Source of the DNA: Longimicrobium sp.
Lineage (GTDB): Bacteria; Gemmatimonadota; Gemmatimonadetes; Longimicrobiales; Longimicrobiaceae
Assembly (NCBI GenBank): GCA_036377595.1
Contig: DASUYB010000105.1
Coordinates: forward strand, 177,716 to 241,715
DNA: 64,000 nt
Direction: 5' to 3'
How positions within the stretch are numbered: position 1 is the stretch's first letter; each line of letters starts with the position of its first letter. The position numbers and the translations under genes were made by a program. Of the stretch, positions 25,837 to 33,589 are shown one piece after another. A model generated the notes under the pieces. That model saw only the letters and a program-made list of their open reading frames with translations. It had not been told where the DNA came from and made no database searches.

Positions 25837-27576
25837 CTAGAACGCGGTGCCGTTCACCCGCTTGCCGGCCGACGACGTGAGCGTGCTCAGCGTGGTGTGC
25901 AGCACGAACGAACCGGTGGCGCTGGCGTCGGGGCTGCGGTTCATCGACACCCCGTCCGTCCCCGCCAGCGTCGACGAGTAGGCGAAGGAGTCGATCGTCG
26001 TGGCCCCGTTCTTCAGGATCACCGAGTCGCCGCCGTTGGCCAGGCTCAGCGCGCCGGTGCTCGCCGCCACCGCGTTGGTCAGCCCGGCGGGAATGGCGCT
26101 CGATCCGGCGAACACGACGATCGCCTTCCCCGCGTCGAGCGTCGTCCCCGCGGCGAAGGTGTGGCGCACGCCGGTCGCGTCGCTGATCGTCCACCCGGCG
26201 ATGGAGATGGCGGTGCCGCCCACGTTCACCAGCTCCACGAACTCGCCGGCGGTGCTGCTTCCCGGCTCGTTGGCCAGGATCTCGTTGATGATCACCTTCG
26301 CCGGGCTCGCGGTGGTGATGGTGAACGCGGCGTTGCTCGCGTCGCTCGCGCTCGACCCCGTGTCGGTGGCGCGAACCTTCGCGTTCGTGCTCCCCGAGCT
26401 CGGCACCGTCCACGTGTAGCTTCCCGTCGACGCCGGGGTGCTGCTGGTGATGGGCGTCCACGTGGCGCCGCCGTCCAGCGAGTAGTCGAGCTTCACGCTG
26501 GTGACGTTCGACGACGTCCAGGTGATGGCGTGGCTGCTTCCGCCCGCCCACGACTCGCCGCCGTTGGGCGAGGTGACGGTGACCGTGGGCGTGCCGCCCC
26601 CACCGCCGCCGAAGACGTAGCGGCTGAGCACCGGGAGGTGGTCGGTGGTGGTGGTGCCGTAGCTGGCGATGTAGCTGTCCACGCGGTACGCCTGCGCCGA
26701 GCCCGCCACGTAGGTGGCGTACATCTCGTTGGTGTCCAGCTGGTGGTCGATGAAGTCGGGGTAGGTGACCGTGGACGCGATCCCCGCGCTCGAGAGCGCC
26801 GCGGTGGGATAGGTGTAGCGCGCCGGATCACCCACGAAACCGGCGAAGGGGGTGGGCTGCCCGGCGGTGATCGAGGTGTCCACGTCGTCGTTCCAGTCGC
26901 CGATCACCATCACCTTCTGCGTGGGATAGGTGGTGTCGAGGTACGACTTGAGCGCGTTGGCCGCGTTCTGCCGGCGCTGCCAGCTGGCCGCGTCGTTGAA
27001 CGCCTTCATGTGCAGCACGATGAAGACGATGTCCTCGCTGCCGCCGTTCACGGTCACGTGCAGCTTCACCTCCAGCGGCGGCCGCCCGGCGAAGTCGAAG
27101 TCGTTGGCGGTCAGGATCACCTTCGCGCTCACCAGCGAGGCCGAGGCGGTCTTCCAGAGCAGGGCCACCTTCTGCTCGGTGGCCGAGTAGTACGCCGGGC
27201 CGTTGGTCACCGCCGCGTCGTTCGACAGGATCCCCGCATAGCCCGGCAGCGACTTCAGCGAGTTCCACTCGGTGGCGTCCACCACCTCCTCCAGCCCCCA
27301 CACGTCCAGGTCGGTGCCGGAGACCACGTCCTTCACGTTGGAAAGCTGCAGCGCGTCGTTGGTGGGCCCGTTCGACGCGTCGCCGAACCACTCCAGGTTC
27401 CAGTTGCCGACGTCGAGCGTGGCCAGCGTTCCCTGCGCGGGAATGGTGACCGCCCGTGGCGCCGCCGGAGCGGCGGGGGTGAGGGGAAGGGTCGAGCGCG
27501 GCGCGTCGCACGCGGCCAGCGCGAGCGCGGCCAGCGTGCCCAGCGCGGGAAGGGACCAGCTTCGGAGACGGAGCAT
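25837..27576 (-). CDS. Secreted endonuclease/exonuclease/phosphatase-family lipoprotein with lamin-tail domain
   Basis: 579 residues. The signal peptide ends in the lipobox ALAAC (residues 19-23). Residues about 50-330 form an EEP-type domain with GNWNLEWFGD (metal-binding Asn/Glu), VFIVLHMKAFND, MVIGDWNDDVD and TTTDHLPVLSRY (catalytic D-H). An Ig-like stretch follows (TVTSPNGGESWAGGSSHAIT, about 345-430). A lamin-tail domain lies at about 445-560 (VIINEILANEPG, GEFVELVNVGGTAISIAGW). It probably hydrolyses extracellular DNA or other phosphodiesters; the substrate is not shown by the sequence. Monocistronic. Confidence 0.85.
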   Translation of the reverse strand: MLRLRSWSLPALGTLAALALAACDAPRSTLPLTPAAPAAPRAVTIPAQGTLATLDVGNWNLEWFGDASNGPTNDALQLSNVKDVVSGTDLDVWGLEEVVDATEWNSLKSLPGYAGILSNDAAVTNGPAYYSATEQKVALLWKTASASLVSAKVILTANDFDFAGRPPLEVKLHVTVNGGSEDIVFIVLHMKAFNDAASWQRRQNAANALKSYLDTTYPTQKVMVIGDWNDDVDTSITAGQPTPFAGFVGDPARYTYPTAALSSAGIASTVTYPDFIDHQLDTNEMYATYVAGSAQAYRVDSYIASYGTTTTDHLPVLSRYVFGGGGGGTPTVTVTSPNGGESWAGGSSHAITWTSSNVTSVKLDYSLDGGATWTPITSSTPASTGSYTWTVPSSGSTNAKVRATDTGSSASDASNAAFTITTASPAKVIINEILANEPGSSTAGEFVELVNVGGTAISIAGWTISDATGVRHTFAAGTTLDAGKAIVVFAGSSAIPAGLTNAVAASTGALSLANGGDSVILKNGATTIDSFAYSSTLAGTDGVSMNRSPDASATGSFVLHTTLSTLTSSAGKRVNGTAF

Positions 27577-27734
27577 CCTCGCACCTCTGGCGATGGAGAG
27601 ACAGGGCCGCGCACGGCCCGTCCCTCCGCCGGCGGAAGGCGTGCGATGCGGAGCCGGAACGTTGGGAGCGGGAACATATTACGCGCGCAGGTTCCGTCGC
27701 GAAATGCTGGTCTTCGGGAGAAAAGAGGAGGCCT

Positions 27735-27788
27735 CACGCGGAGGCGCGGAGAACGCGGAGAAAGGCGACACGCCGGCCCCTCCGCGTG
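27735..27788. repeat. Degenerate intergenic hairpin with repetitive arms
   Basis: Only the outer 10 bp pair perfectly (CACGCGGAGG / CCTCCGCGTG). The left side continues with CGCGGAGAA units. It looks like a decayed member of the hairpin family. Confidence 0.5.
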
Positions 27789-27827
27789 CCGGAGAAGCCG
27801 CCGTGTGGAGATTGCCGCGATCCGGAG

Positions 27828-28877
27828 CTACAGCCGCAGCGACAGCGACGTCACCGCCGCCAGGTCGGAGGACCTCGCGCCGCCGCGCGCGGGGAAGGTG
27901 CCGCGCGGCGCGCCGAAGAAGCCGCGCACCTCCGTCCGCCAGAGCGCCGGCCCGCGCGCCACGTCGATGCCAAGCGAGGCGCCGTTGGTGCGGAGCCCGG
28001 GCGTCAGCACGCCGTCGCGGTCGTCGTAGCGCTCCACGCGGCCGTTCACCGCCACCGCGGGCGTCACCGCGTAGCGGCCCACCAGCGAGGCGGCGTACCA
28101 CGTATCCCCCTCCTGCGTCCCCAGGTCCGCCGTGGGGATGATGAGCAGCGGGCCCGCGGCGATGCGCGCGCTCAGGTCGTTGAAGAAGCGGACCCCCTGA
28201 ACGCCCGTGGACGCGTTCGGCTCGCGGCCCACGAAGTTCGAGTACGAGACGGTGACCGCGGGCGAGGCCGCCCAGTCGAGCCGCGCGCCCACCGCCTTGT
28301 CGTGGTTGTTCTCGGCGATGTTCTGCCAGCCGTTCACCACCGCGAGCGTGGCCGTGAGCGAAGGGGTCGCCTGCCACGTGGCCCGCACGCCGGTCTCGTA
28401 GTAGGGCGAGAACTCGGCCGCCAGCGAGCGCGTGTAGGTGGGCAGGTCGGCCGAGATCCACCCCTCGCTGCCCAGGTGCGAGAAGAAGATCCCCGCGTCG
28501 ATCCACACCGTGCGGCCCAGCGCCAACCCCGCCCACGCCTCCTGCAGGTGCGGCAGGAAGTTGCTCACGCCGGCGATGGAGTCCGGCTCGCCGGCGTAGT
28601 TGAACTGCACGCTGGTGCCCGCCTGCAGCGCCAGCCGCCCGCGCGCCGCGGCGGACTGATACTTCGCCTCGACGTGCGCCAGGTTGACGTTGAACTCGTC
28701 GTGCCGCGCGGCCTGCGTGGTGAACGCGCGGTCGTGGCCGGCGGGGCGGTTGAAGTCGTACGCGTAGTAGCCGTCGACGAACGCGCCGAAGGTCACGCGC
28801 GCGGTGGTGTCGGCCTGCGCGAGCGCGGCGGCCGGCACGGCCAGCAGGGCCGCGGCCGCCAGCATCGTGGTTTTCAT
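27828..28877 (-). CDS. Porin-like outer-membrane beta-barrel protein
   Basis: 349 residues. Signal peptide MKTTMLAAAALLAVPAAALA then QADTTARVTFGAFVDGYYAY. Barrel strands include NVNLAHVEAKYQS, SVQFNYAGEP, AGIFFSHLGSEGW and TVSYSNFVGREPN, ending TSLSLRL. The pattern (VDGYYAYDFNRP, Q-EAWAGLALG, NGWQN) is that of the bacterial outer-membrane barrel family often annotated as putative porin (BBP2-like). Substrate unknown. Monocistronic; a dispersed repeat lies upstream. Confidence 0.78.
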   Translation of the reverse strand: MKTTMLAAAALLAVPAAALAQADTTARVTFGAFVDGYYAYDFNRPAGHDRAFTTQAARHDEFNVNLAHVEAKYQSAAARGRLALQAGTSVQFNYAGEPDSIAGVSNFLPHLQEAWAGLALGRTVWIDAGIFFSHLGSEGWISADLPTYTRSLAAEFSPYYETGVRATWQATPSLTATLAVVNGWQNIAENNHDKAVGARLDWAASPAVTVSYSNFVGREPNASTGVQGVRFFNDLSARIAAGPLLIIPTADLGTQEGDTWYAASLVGRYAVTPAVAVNGRVERYDDRDGVLTPGLRTNGASLGIDVARGPALWRTEVRGFFGAPRGTFPARGGARSSDLAAVTSLSLRL

Positions 28878-29028
28878 GGAGATCGGAACGGGTGGGCGGG
28901 AGGGAGATGCCGCTCGGACGGGCCGTATCTTACGCGTCGCACATCTCAGGAAAAAGCCTGATCTGCTTCACGTGACCTTGATCATACCTGATTCCACGAT
29001 CAACTGTACATTGGACGAAGGAAGGAAT

Positions 29029-29211
29029 GTCATTCCGAAGGCGCTGCGCCGCCCTGTCCTCCATGCCAACGCCATGGCGCCTGAGGAATCTGTGGCTGGC
29101 TCCCGAGCCACAGGCCGCCTGTCGCTCGGAGGCATGCCACAGATTCCTCGGGCGCCGCCCGGCATCAGCGCGATCGAAGGTTCGGAGCAGCGGCGCCGCT
29201 CGGAATGACAT
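29029..29211. repeat. Dispersed 'GTCATTCCGA ... GAGGAATCT' palindromic repeat (copy 3)
   Basis: Opens GTCATTCCGAAGGCGCTGCG, contains CTGAGGAATCTGTGGCTGGC and the inverted CCACAGATTCCTCGGGCGCC, and closes CGCCGCTCGGAATGACA. It resembles the copy at 6886-7073. It dominates the 28878-29286 gap, which has no gene. Confidence 0.78.
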
Positions 29212-29286
29212 CCGATCGGAGTGCACAATCAATTGCGGCAGCCAGTAATGAAATCCAGATCGCCAATCTCGAACGATCTTCCGTGG

Positions 29287-30321
29287 CTACGGAGTGACGA
29301 CGTTCTCCATCTTCACCACCTCGAAGTCGCTCGCGCGCACGTTGCGCAGCGCGGCCAGCTCGTCGTCGCTCCAGCGCGGGTCGGGCGCGCCGGAGACGTA
29401 CCACGCGCTGCCGTTGTCGGCCAGCAGCATCCCGTACGTCTTCATCGCGTTCAGGATCACCTGCACGTTCGGCGAGAAGCGCGTCACGTCGAAGCCCGCC
29501 TTGAGCCGCACCCGCATCCCCATGGGCGGCAGATTGGGATCGGTGCGGCTGCTGGCCCAGTGCCGCGCGGGCGCCACGTACGCGCGCCGCGTGACCGGGC
29601 AGGTGAAGCGCAGCGCGTGGCGGACGGCCTTCTGCTCCACCACCTCGTCGTAGCGGACGAGGCCGGGAAAGATCGGCAGCCCCGCCGCGTCCGCCGACGT
29701 CCACCCGGCCGGCCGCAGCGCGTTGGACGCCAGGTCGAACACGGCGCCCGAGCCCGCGCTCCAGCTGGCGCCGGCGTTCACGGGATGCGCGTCGTAGAGC
29801 TCGTACAGCTTCCAGTTGTCGCGGTCGATCACCAGCACGTGGCGGTCGCCGGTGCCGTTGGGCCCGCCCTCCACCGGCGCGTCGGTGGGGACGGGATAGG
29901 GCCCGGGGTCGCTCTCGTCGTCGTACTCGAAGGTCACCGGCACCTTCCCCTGCGTCCCCGACACGACCACGTAGGGGATGCCGTTCGGCGCGCCGTTCCA
30001 CACCGTTCCGAAGTCGGGGTGCAGCCCCGTCGTCGCGCTCCCGCACGCGGCGATGAGCGTGGCGGAGCTCGGGTCGACGGGATCGCCCGAGACGTCGCGG
30101 TTCCACGCGTTGTCGGCGGGGAACGGGCGCTTGCCGTCGAGGCTGGCGTTCGGCCCCAGGCCGGGGATCCCCGTGCCGCCGCCCCCGCCGCCGCCGCCGG
30201 TCCCGCCCGTGCCGCCGCCCGTCGTGCCGCCGTCGCCCGGCGCGGAGGGGCTGCCGCCGGAGCACGCGCCCGCGGCCAGCGCGGCGAGGAGAACCATCGT
30301 CGAGGGACGGAAGATCGTCAT
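29287..30321 (-). CDS. Lipoprotein of unknown function with Gly-rich linker
   Basis: 344 residues. Signal peptide with lipobox AAGAC (about 16-20), then a Gly/Thr-rich linker (residues about 30-55). The folded part starts PFPADNAWNRDVSGD and contains VLVIDRDNWKLYELYDAHP, PIFPGLVRYDEVVEQKAVRH and FSPNVQVILNAMKTYGMLLA. The same order of phrases occurs in conserved secreted proteins of unknown role. No catalytic motif could be assigned. ATG 30321 is chosen because it starts the signal peptide. Confidence 0.7.
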   Translation of the reverse strand: MTIFRPSTMVLLAALAAGACSGGSPSAPGDGGTTGGGTGGTGGGGGGGGTGIPGLGPNASLDGKRPFPADNAWNRDVSGDPVDPSSATLIAACGSATTGLHPDFGTVWNGAPNGIPYVVVSGTQGKVPVTFEYDDESDPGPYPVPTDAPVEGGPNGTGDRHVLVIDRDNWKLYELYDAHPVNAGASWSAGSGAVFDLASNALRPAGWTSADAAGLPIFPGLVRYDEVVEQKAVRHALRFTCPVTRRAYVAPARHWASSRTDPNLPPMGMRVRLKAGFDVTRFSPNVQVILNAMKTYGMLLADNGSAWYVSGAPDPRWSDDELAALRNVRASDFEVVKMENVVTP

Positions 30322-30440
30322 CGTCTCGCGGATCGGGGTGAGCGGATCGCCATCGGGTCCTCCGCCCCATCGGGCAACCCGGGTGCCGACGGTGACGGTA
30401 TCTCCATCTCCAATCTCACCAATCACTTGCGAGACAGGAA

Positions 30441-30466
30441 GGCGGCCGGCGATGCCGCCGGCCGCC
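30441..30466. terminator. GC-rich hairpin upstream of the RiPP precursor genes
   Basis: Stem GGCGGCCGGC / GCCGGCCGCC with a short loop, located between the divergent lipoprotein and RiPP precursor genes. It may insulate them. The 30322-30638 gap also holds the promoter listed next and no gene. Confidence 0.45.
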
Positions 30467-30566
30467 CGCGTTCCGAAGCAGTTCTTGCGAGATGCGGCAA
30501 TCTGTACCCCTCGCCCGCGGGCAACCGCGTCCTTGTCTCCCGGCGACGTTTGCGCTACGAGAAAGA

Positions 30567-30595
30567 TTGACGGACAACGTGTGTCTCTGGATCAT
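30567..30595 (+). promoter_or_regulatory. Possible promoter of the RiPP precursors
   Basis: TTGACG (30567-30572), 17-base spacer, GATCAT (30590-30595), 44 bp before the first precursor. The -10 element is weak, so this is tentative. Confidence 0.35.
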
Positions 30596-30638
30596 TCATT
30601 CGTCCACGGGACCGATCCCTTTCCGCGAGGAGGCAGAC

Positions 30639-30800
30639 TTGAAGAAGCTGATCCTGAAGATCGACACGCTGCGGGTGGAGTCGTTCGAGGTGTCGGATCG
30701 CGAGCGGGCGGGCGGCACCGTGCGCGCGCACGCCACCGTGGACACCGGCCCGTGCGACTGTGCCTGGAGCGACACCTATTGCGTGTTCGTCTGTCCGTAG
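30639..30800 (+). CDS. RiPP precursor with pinensin-type leader (precursor 1)
   Basis: 53 residues starting at TTG, five bases after GAGGAGG; codon 2 onward reads KKLILKIDTLRVESFEVSD. The leader KKLxLxxDxLRVESFEV followed by a short GGTVRAH junction resembles leaders of the pinensin family of lanthipeptides. The core TVDTGPCDCAWSDTYCVFVCP has four Cys and several Thr/Ser, suitable for thioether rings. The second precursor follows 86 bp downstream. No LanB/LanC-type enzyme lies nearby, so modification would act in trans if it occurs. Confidence 0.72.
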   Translation: MKKLILKIDTLRVESFEVSDRERAGGTVRAHATVDTGPCDCAWSDTYCVFVCP

Positions 30801-30886
30801 CAGTGCACGGTCGGCTCGTGGAACGCGTAACGGGCCGCCAGTGCGATCTGTTCGTCGAGATGGGTCCCTTTCGCAAGGAGGTACAC

Positions 30887-31057
30887 GTGAAGAAGCTGAT
30901 CCTCAGGGTCGACACGCTGCGGGTGGAGTCGTTCGACGTGTCGGAACGCGAGCGTGCCAGTGGCACCGTGCACGCGCACGACGGCACGTGGGGAGAAACC
31001 TGCAACACGCAGTGCGCGACCGGCATCTGCGACTGCGTTCTCACCGACGTCTGCTAG
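30887..31057 (+). CDS. RiPP precursor with pinensin-type leader (precursor 2)
   Basis: 56 residues starting at GTG with AAGGAGG five bases upstream. The leader KKLILRVDTLRVESFDVSE is nearly identical to precursor 1, including the GTVHAH junction. The core WGETCNTQCATGICDCVLTD ends in VC, with five Cys and several Thr/Ser. Core divergence against a constant leader is the expected pattern for a precursor family. A perfect hairpin follows the stop codon. Confidence 0.72.
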   Translation: MKKLILRVDTLRVESFDVSERERASGTVHAHDGTWGETCNTQCATGICDCVLTDVC

Positions 31058-31100
31058 GCCGCCCGCGGCCCGGGACGCTCGCCGGAAGGTCGGTGCGAAC

Positions 31101-31129
31101 GGGCGTCCGGCGATACTCGCCGGACGCCC
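31101..31129. terminator. Bidirectional terminator between convergent RiPP precursor genes
   Basis: Perfect 12-bp stem GGGCGTCCGGCG / CGCCGGACGCCC with loop ATACT. Confidence 0.8.
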
Positions 31130-31151
31130 GAAGACGTCTGGACTTGCCGCC

Positions 31152-31490
31152 TCAGACCGTGCAGCCGTCGGTGCAGACGTACGCGCCGCCGCAGACCGAG
31201 TCGCCGCCGGGCGCGCCGCAGGTGCCGTAGCAGGTAGCGCTGGGATAGACCGTCATCGGGCACTGCTGCGCGTACGAATAGCAGTCGTCGATGTAGGGAT
31301 TGTTGGTGCACCCTTCGGTGTCTGCGCCGCCGCACCCGAACGCCTCCTCGGTGTGCTCGCCGCACAGCCCGAAGCAGATCGTCATCTCCGTGCCCGAGCG
31401 GGCGCGGACGGTGCCGAACCGCATCACCGCCTCCGCCGTCTCGAACGACTCCACCTGCAGTCGTTCCATCTCCAGCCGCAGCTTCTTCAT
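31152..31490 (-). CDS. Long Cys-rich RiPP-like precursor with the same leader type (precursor 3)
   Basis: 112 residues on the opposite strand. MKKLRLEMERLQVESFETAE matches the leader of the two short precursors, and FGTVRARS matches their GTV junction. The C-terminal 80 residues contain about a dozen Cys with many Thr/Ser/Gly/Tyr (TICFGLCGEHTEEAFGCGG; CYGTCGAPGGDSVCGG), ending TDGCTV. GGAGGACGCC precedes ATG 31490. The core is far longer than usual for lanthipeptides, so it could be a multi-ring product or a disulfide-rich protein carrying a RiPP leader. Confidence 0.65.
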   Translation of the reverse strand: MKKLRLEMERLQVESFETAEAVMRFGTVRARSGTEMTICFGLCGEHTEEAFGCGGADTEGCTNNPYIDDCYSYAQQCPMTVYPSATCYGTCGAPGGDSVCGGAYVCTDGCTV

Positions 31491-31610
31491 GGCGTCCTCC
31501 CGCAATGTTGTGAGTGGATGATGCGCGTAAGTGCGCACCTGAGATCTAAAACAGGCGAATGATTTTCACCAGAGGGCGTAAAATGCGCTGTACAGGAGAT
31601 GGAGAGCGGC

Positions 31611-31638
31611 GCGGCCCCGGCATGCGCTCCGGGGCCGC
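31611..31638 (-). terminator. Terminator of the three-gene beta-lactamase/M15/GCS2-like operon
   Basis: Perfect stem GCGGCCCCGG / CCGGGGCCGC with an 8-base loop, 30 bp beyond the last stop codon. A second small hairpin (GACCAGG / CCTGGTC) lies between. Confidence 0.75.
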
Positions 31639-31667
31639 GGAAGCCTGCGGACCAGGTTCGGGCCTGG

Positions 31668-32909
31668 TCAGCCGCCGCGGCCGGCGGGCTGCTCCCAGTC
31701 GCGCAGGTGGTCGATCAGGTAGTCGATGCCGAACACGTGCATCGTGCTGTCGTCCTCGCGGCGGAAGACCACCTGCGACCACCCCTGCATCCCGGTGGGG
31801 ACGTAGCGCATCCCGTGCATGCTCAGCATCTGGCCGCTGATGGCGCGGATCAGCACCTGCTCGTAGCGGCTGCGGGTGAGCTCGCGCTCGGGGAAGAGGT
31901 TGTCCCAGGTGCACAGCCGGCCCACGTCCTCGTACTCCGGCGGGCGGTCGTCCAGGTCGAGGAGCGACGGTGCCCGGCCGCGCATCACGCTGCCGATCAG
32001 CCGGAAGGTGAACGGGTCGCTGATGCGCCGGATCGGGTGCCAGAAGTGCCGCACGGTCAGCCCCGCGATCGCGCGCAGGGACAGCGTCCGCCCGTCCGTC
32101 GTCTCCCACATCGGACGGTCGACGTCGGCCTCGAAGGGGTTGCAGTCGAAGCAGGTGAGCTTCGCCAGCCATCCCTTGCGCGAGGTGTGCGGGATCGGCG
32201 CGTAGCCGCGGATCACGGGGATGTCGGTCGTCTCCAGCGCGTCCAGCTCGAAGCTGGGCCAGCTCATCACCTCGCGCACCACGCCCGTGATCAGCGTGGC
32301 CGTGGCGATCATCAGCGACGCGCTGGGGGTGAAGTCGGCGGTGATCTCGATCCGGTCGCCGCGCGGCCGCACCCCGATCCCCGTCGACCGGCGGTTGGCC
32401 GCGAGGAGCATGACGGGGACGGGGAGGATGTAGCTGAGGAGCAGCGCCAGCTTCTGCACCGTGCGGCTGCGTCCCCGGCGATGGCGCGGGAGCTCGAACG
32501 ACACGTTGTAGTGCGTGCTGAAGCCGATCAGCCGCACCTCGCGCCCGGTGCGCCGCTCCCACTCGTCCAGCTCGCCGCGGACGTAGAGGATCGACTCCCA
32601 CAGCGACCGCCCGGCGCGCGCGGCGCACCCCGGCGCGATCTCGATCACCGGCGTGGCCACCTCGATCACCCCCGTGTCGAAGTACACCGCGCCGCCGGTG
32701 GGCAGGTGGTACGAGGTTCCCTTGCGGTGCATCAGCGGCCCGCGCACGAAGGCGCGGGGGTCGCCGAACACGTCCTCGGGGCGCACCAGCTCGCCGTCCA
32801 CCGCCACCTGGAACTCGGCCTCGAGCCCGATCGCCGCCAGCTTCAGATGTTCCTGGCGCGACCGGCCGCTCTTGGTGGCGTAGTCTTCCTTCTTCACCTT
32901 CTCGCTCAT
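31668..32909 (-). CDS. GCS2-like (glutamate-cysteine ligase superfamily) protein, role unknown
   Basis: 413 residues, cytoplasmic. The segment AAIGLEAEFQVAVDGELVRP resembles the G-x-E-x-E-F start of carboxylate-amine ligases. DTGVIEVATPVIEIAPG resembles their conserved E-x-x-TPV strand, and IGFSTHYNVSFELPRH follows. These are only partial signatures, so the ligase role is inference. The ATG overlaps the stop of the M15-like gene by one base (TGATG), and it is the third gene of a coupled operon. It ends in the HLRDWEQPAGRGG tail before a strong terminator. Confidence 0.6.
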   Translation of the reverse strand: MSEKVKKEDYATKSGRSRQEHLKLAAIGLEAEFQVAVDGELVRPEDVFGDPRAFVRGPLMHRKGTSYHLPTGGAVYFDTGVIEVATPVIEIAPGCAARAGRSLWESILYVRGELDEWERRTGREVRLIGFSTHYNVSFELPRHRRGRSRTVQKLALLLSYILPVPVMLLAANRRSTGIGVRPRGDRIEITADFTPSASLMIATATLITGVVREVMSWPSFELDALETTDIPVIRGYAPIPHTSRKGWLAKLTCFDCNPFEADVDRPMWETTDGRTLSLRAIAGLTVRHFWHPIRRISDPFTFRLIGSVMRGRAPSLLDLDDRPPEYEDVGRLCTWDNLFPERELTRSRYEQVLIRAISGQMLSMHGMRYVPTGMQGWSQVVFRREDDSTMHVFGIDYLIDHLRDWEQPAGRGG

Positions 32910-33589
32910 CAGGCCCCGGCTCCGGCGGTTTCCGTCTCGTCCTGCCGCGCTTCGTCGTCGGCTTCCGTCGGCTGCAGCTCGTCTTCTCTCCGGGCCCGCT
33001 CGCCCGGCACCCCGTGGGGCACCGTCACCGTCCATCCCAGGTCCAGGTGCAGGTGGTCGTCGGCCTGGGCCACCCCGCTCCCGTACGGGCGGATGTAGAT
33101 TCCCGGCATCATCCGCCGTGCCACCTTCGCGTACTTCGCCACCGCCTTCTCGTCGTCGAGCCAGTCGTCGCCCACGCGGTAGAGGTTGGCCGCCGTACCC
33201 CAGCAGTGCGTGCTGGCGTGGGTCGACAGCCGGTGCCCGGGCGAGCGGTAGCCTCCGTTCGCGGCCACGTGGACGTACGTGCCCACCTCGCGGCGGAAGA
33301 GCTCCAGGAACGACGCCAGGAGGGTGACCGCGCAGGGGAGGAAGCGGGGCCACCCGCTCCGCAGCCGCTCGGTCTCGCGCACGTCCACGTTCAGGAACTC
33401 CCACACCTCGAAGTTGGGCGACAGCTTCGCTTCCAGCGCCACGTCCCAGGTGGGCACGCGGTAGAAGAAGCGCGGCAGCCGCCGCAGCCGCCCGTCGCGC
33501 CCGCGCATCAGCTCGCCGGGGCGCAGGATGCGCCGCAGCTCGTCGCCCAGCCGCGCGCCGTCCACCACCTGCAGGGGCGTGTCAGCCAT
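32909..33589 (-). CDS. M15 D,D-peptidase-like protein without signal peptide
   Basis: 226 residues. The M15 (VanY/DacB-type) zinc pattern SxHxxGxAx(D/N) is visible as S126-T-H128-C-W-G131-T-A133-A-N135. The distal HLHLDLGW (H179, H181) supplies another ligand, and GGYRSPGH precedes. N135 replaces the usual Asp ligand, which could change or weaken metal binding. No signal peptide; the C-terminus is an acidic disordered tail. Its start overlaps the beta-lactamase-like gene by 8 bp, and it is followed directly by the GCS2-like gene. Confidence 0.68.
   Translation of the reverse strand: MADTPLQVVDGARLGDELRRILRPGELMRGRDGRLRRLPRFFYRVPTWDVALEAKLSPNFEVWEFLNVDVRETERLRSGWPRFLPCAVTLLASFLELFRREVGTYVHVAANGGYRSPGHRLSTHASTHCWGTAANLYRVGDDWLDDEKAVAKYAKVARRMMPGIYIRPYGSGVAQADDHLHLDLGWTVTVPHGVPGERARREDELQPTEADDEARQDETETAGAGA

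Noticed and set aside
28968..29232. Short frames on both strands within the 29-kb repeat
   Set aside because: They are translations of the dispersed repeat, a known source of spurious proteins.
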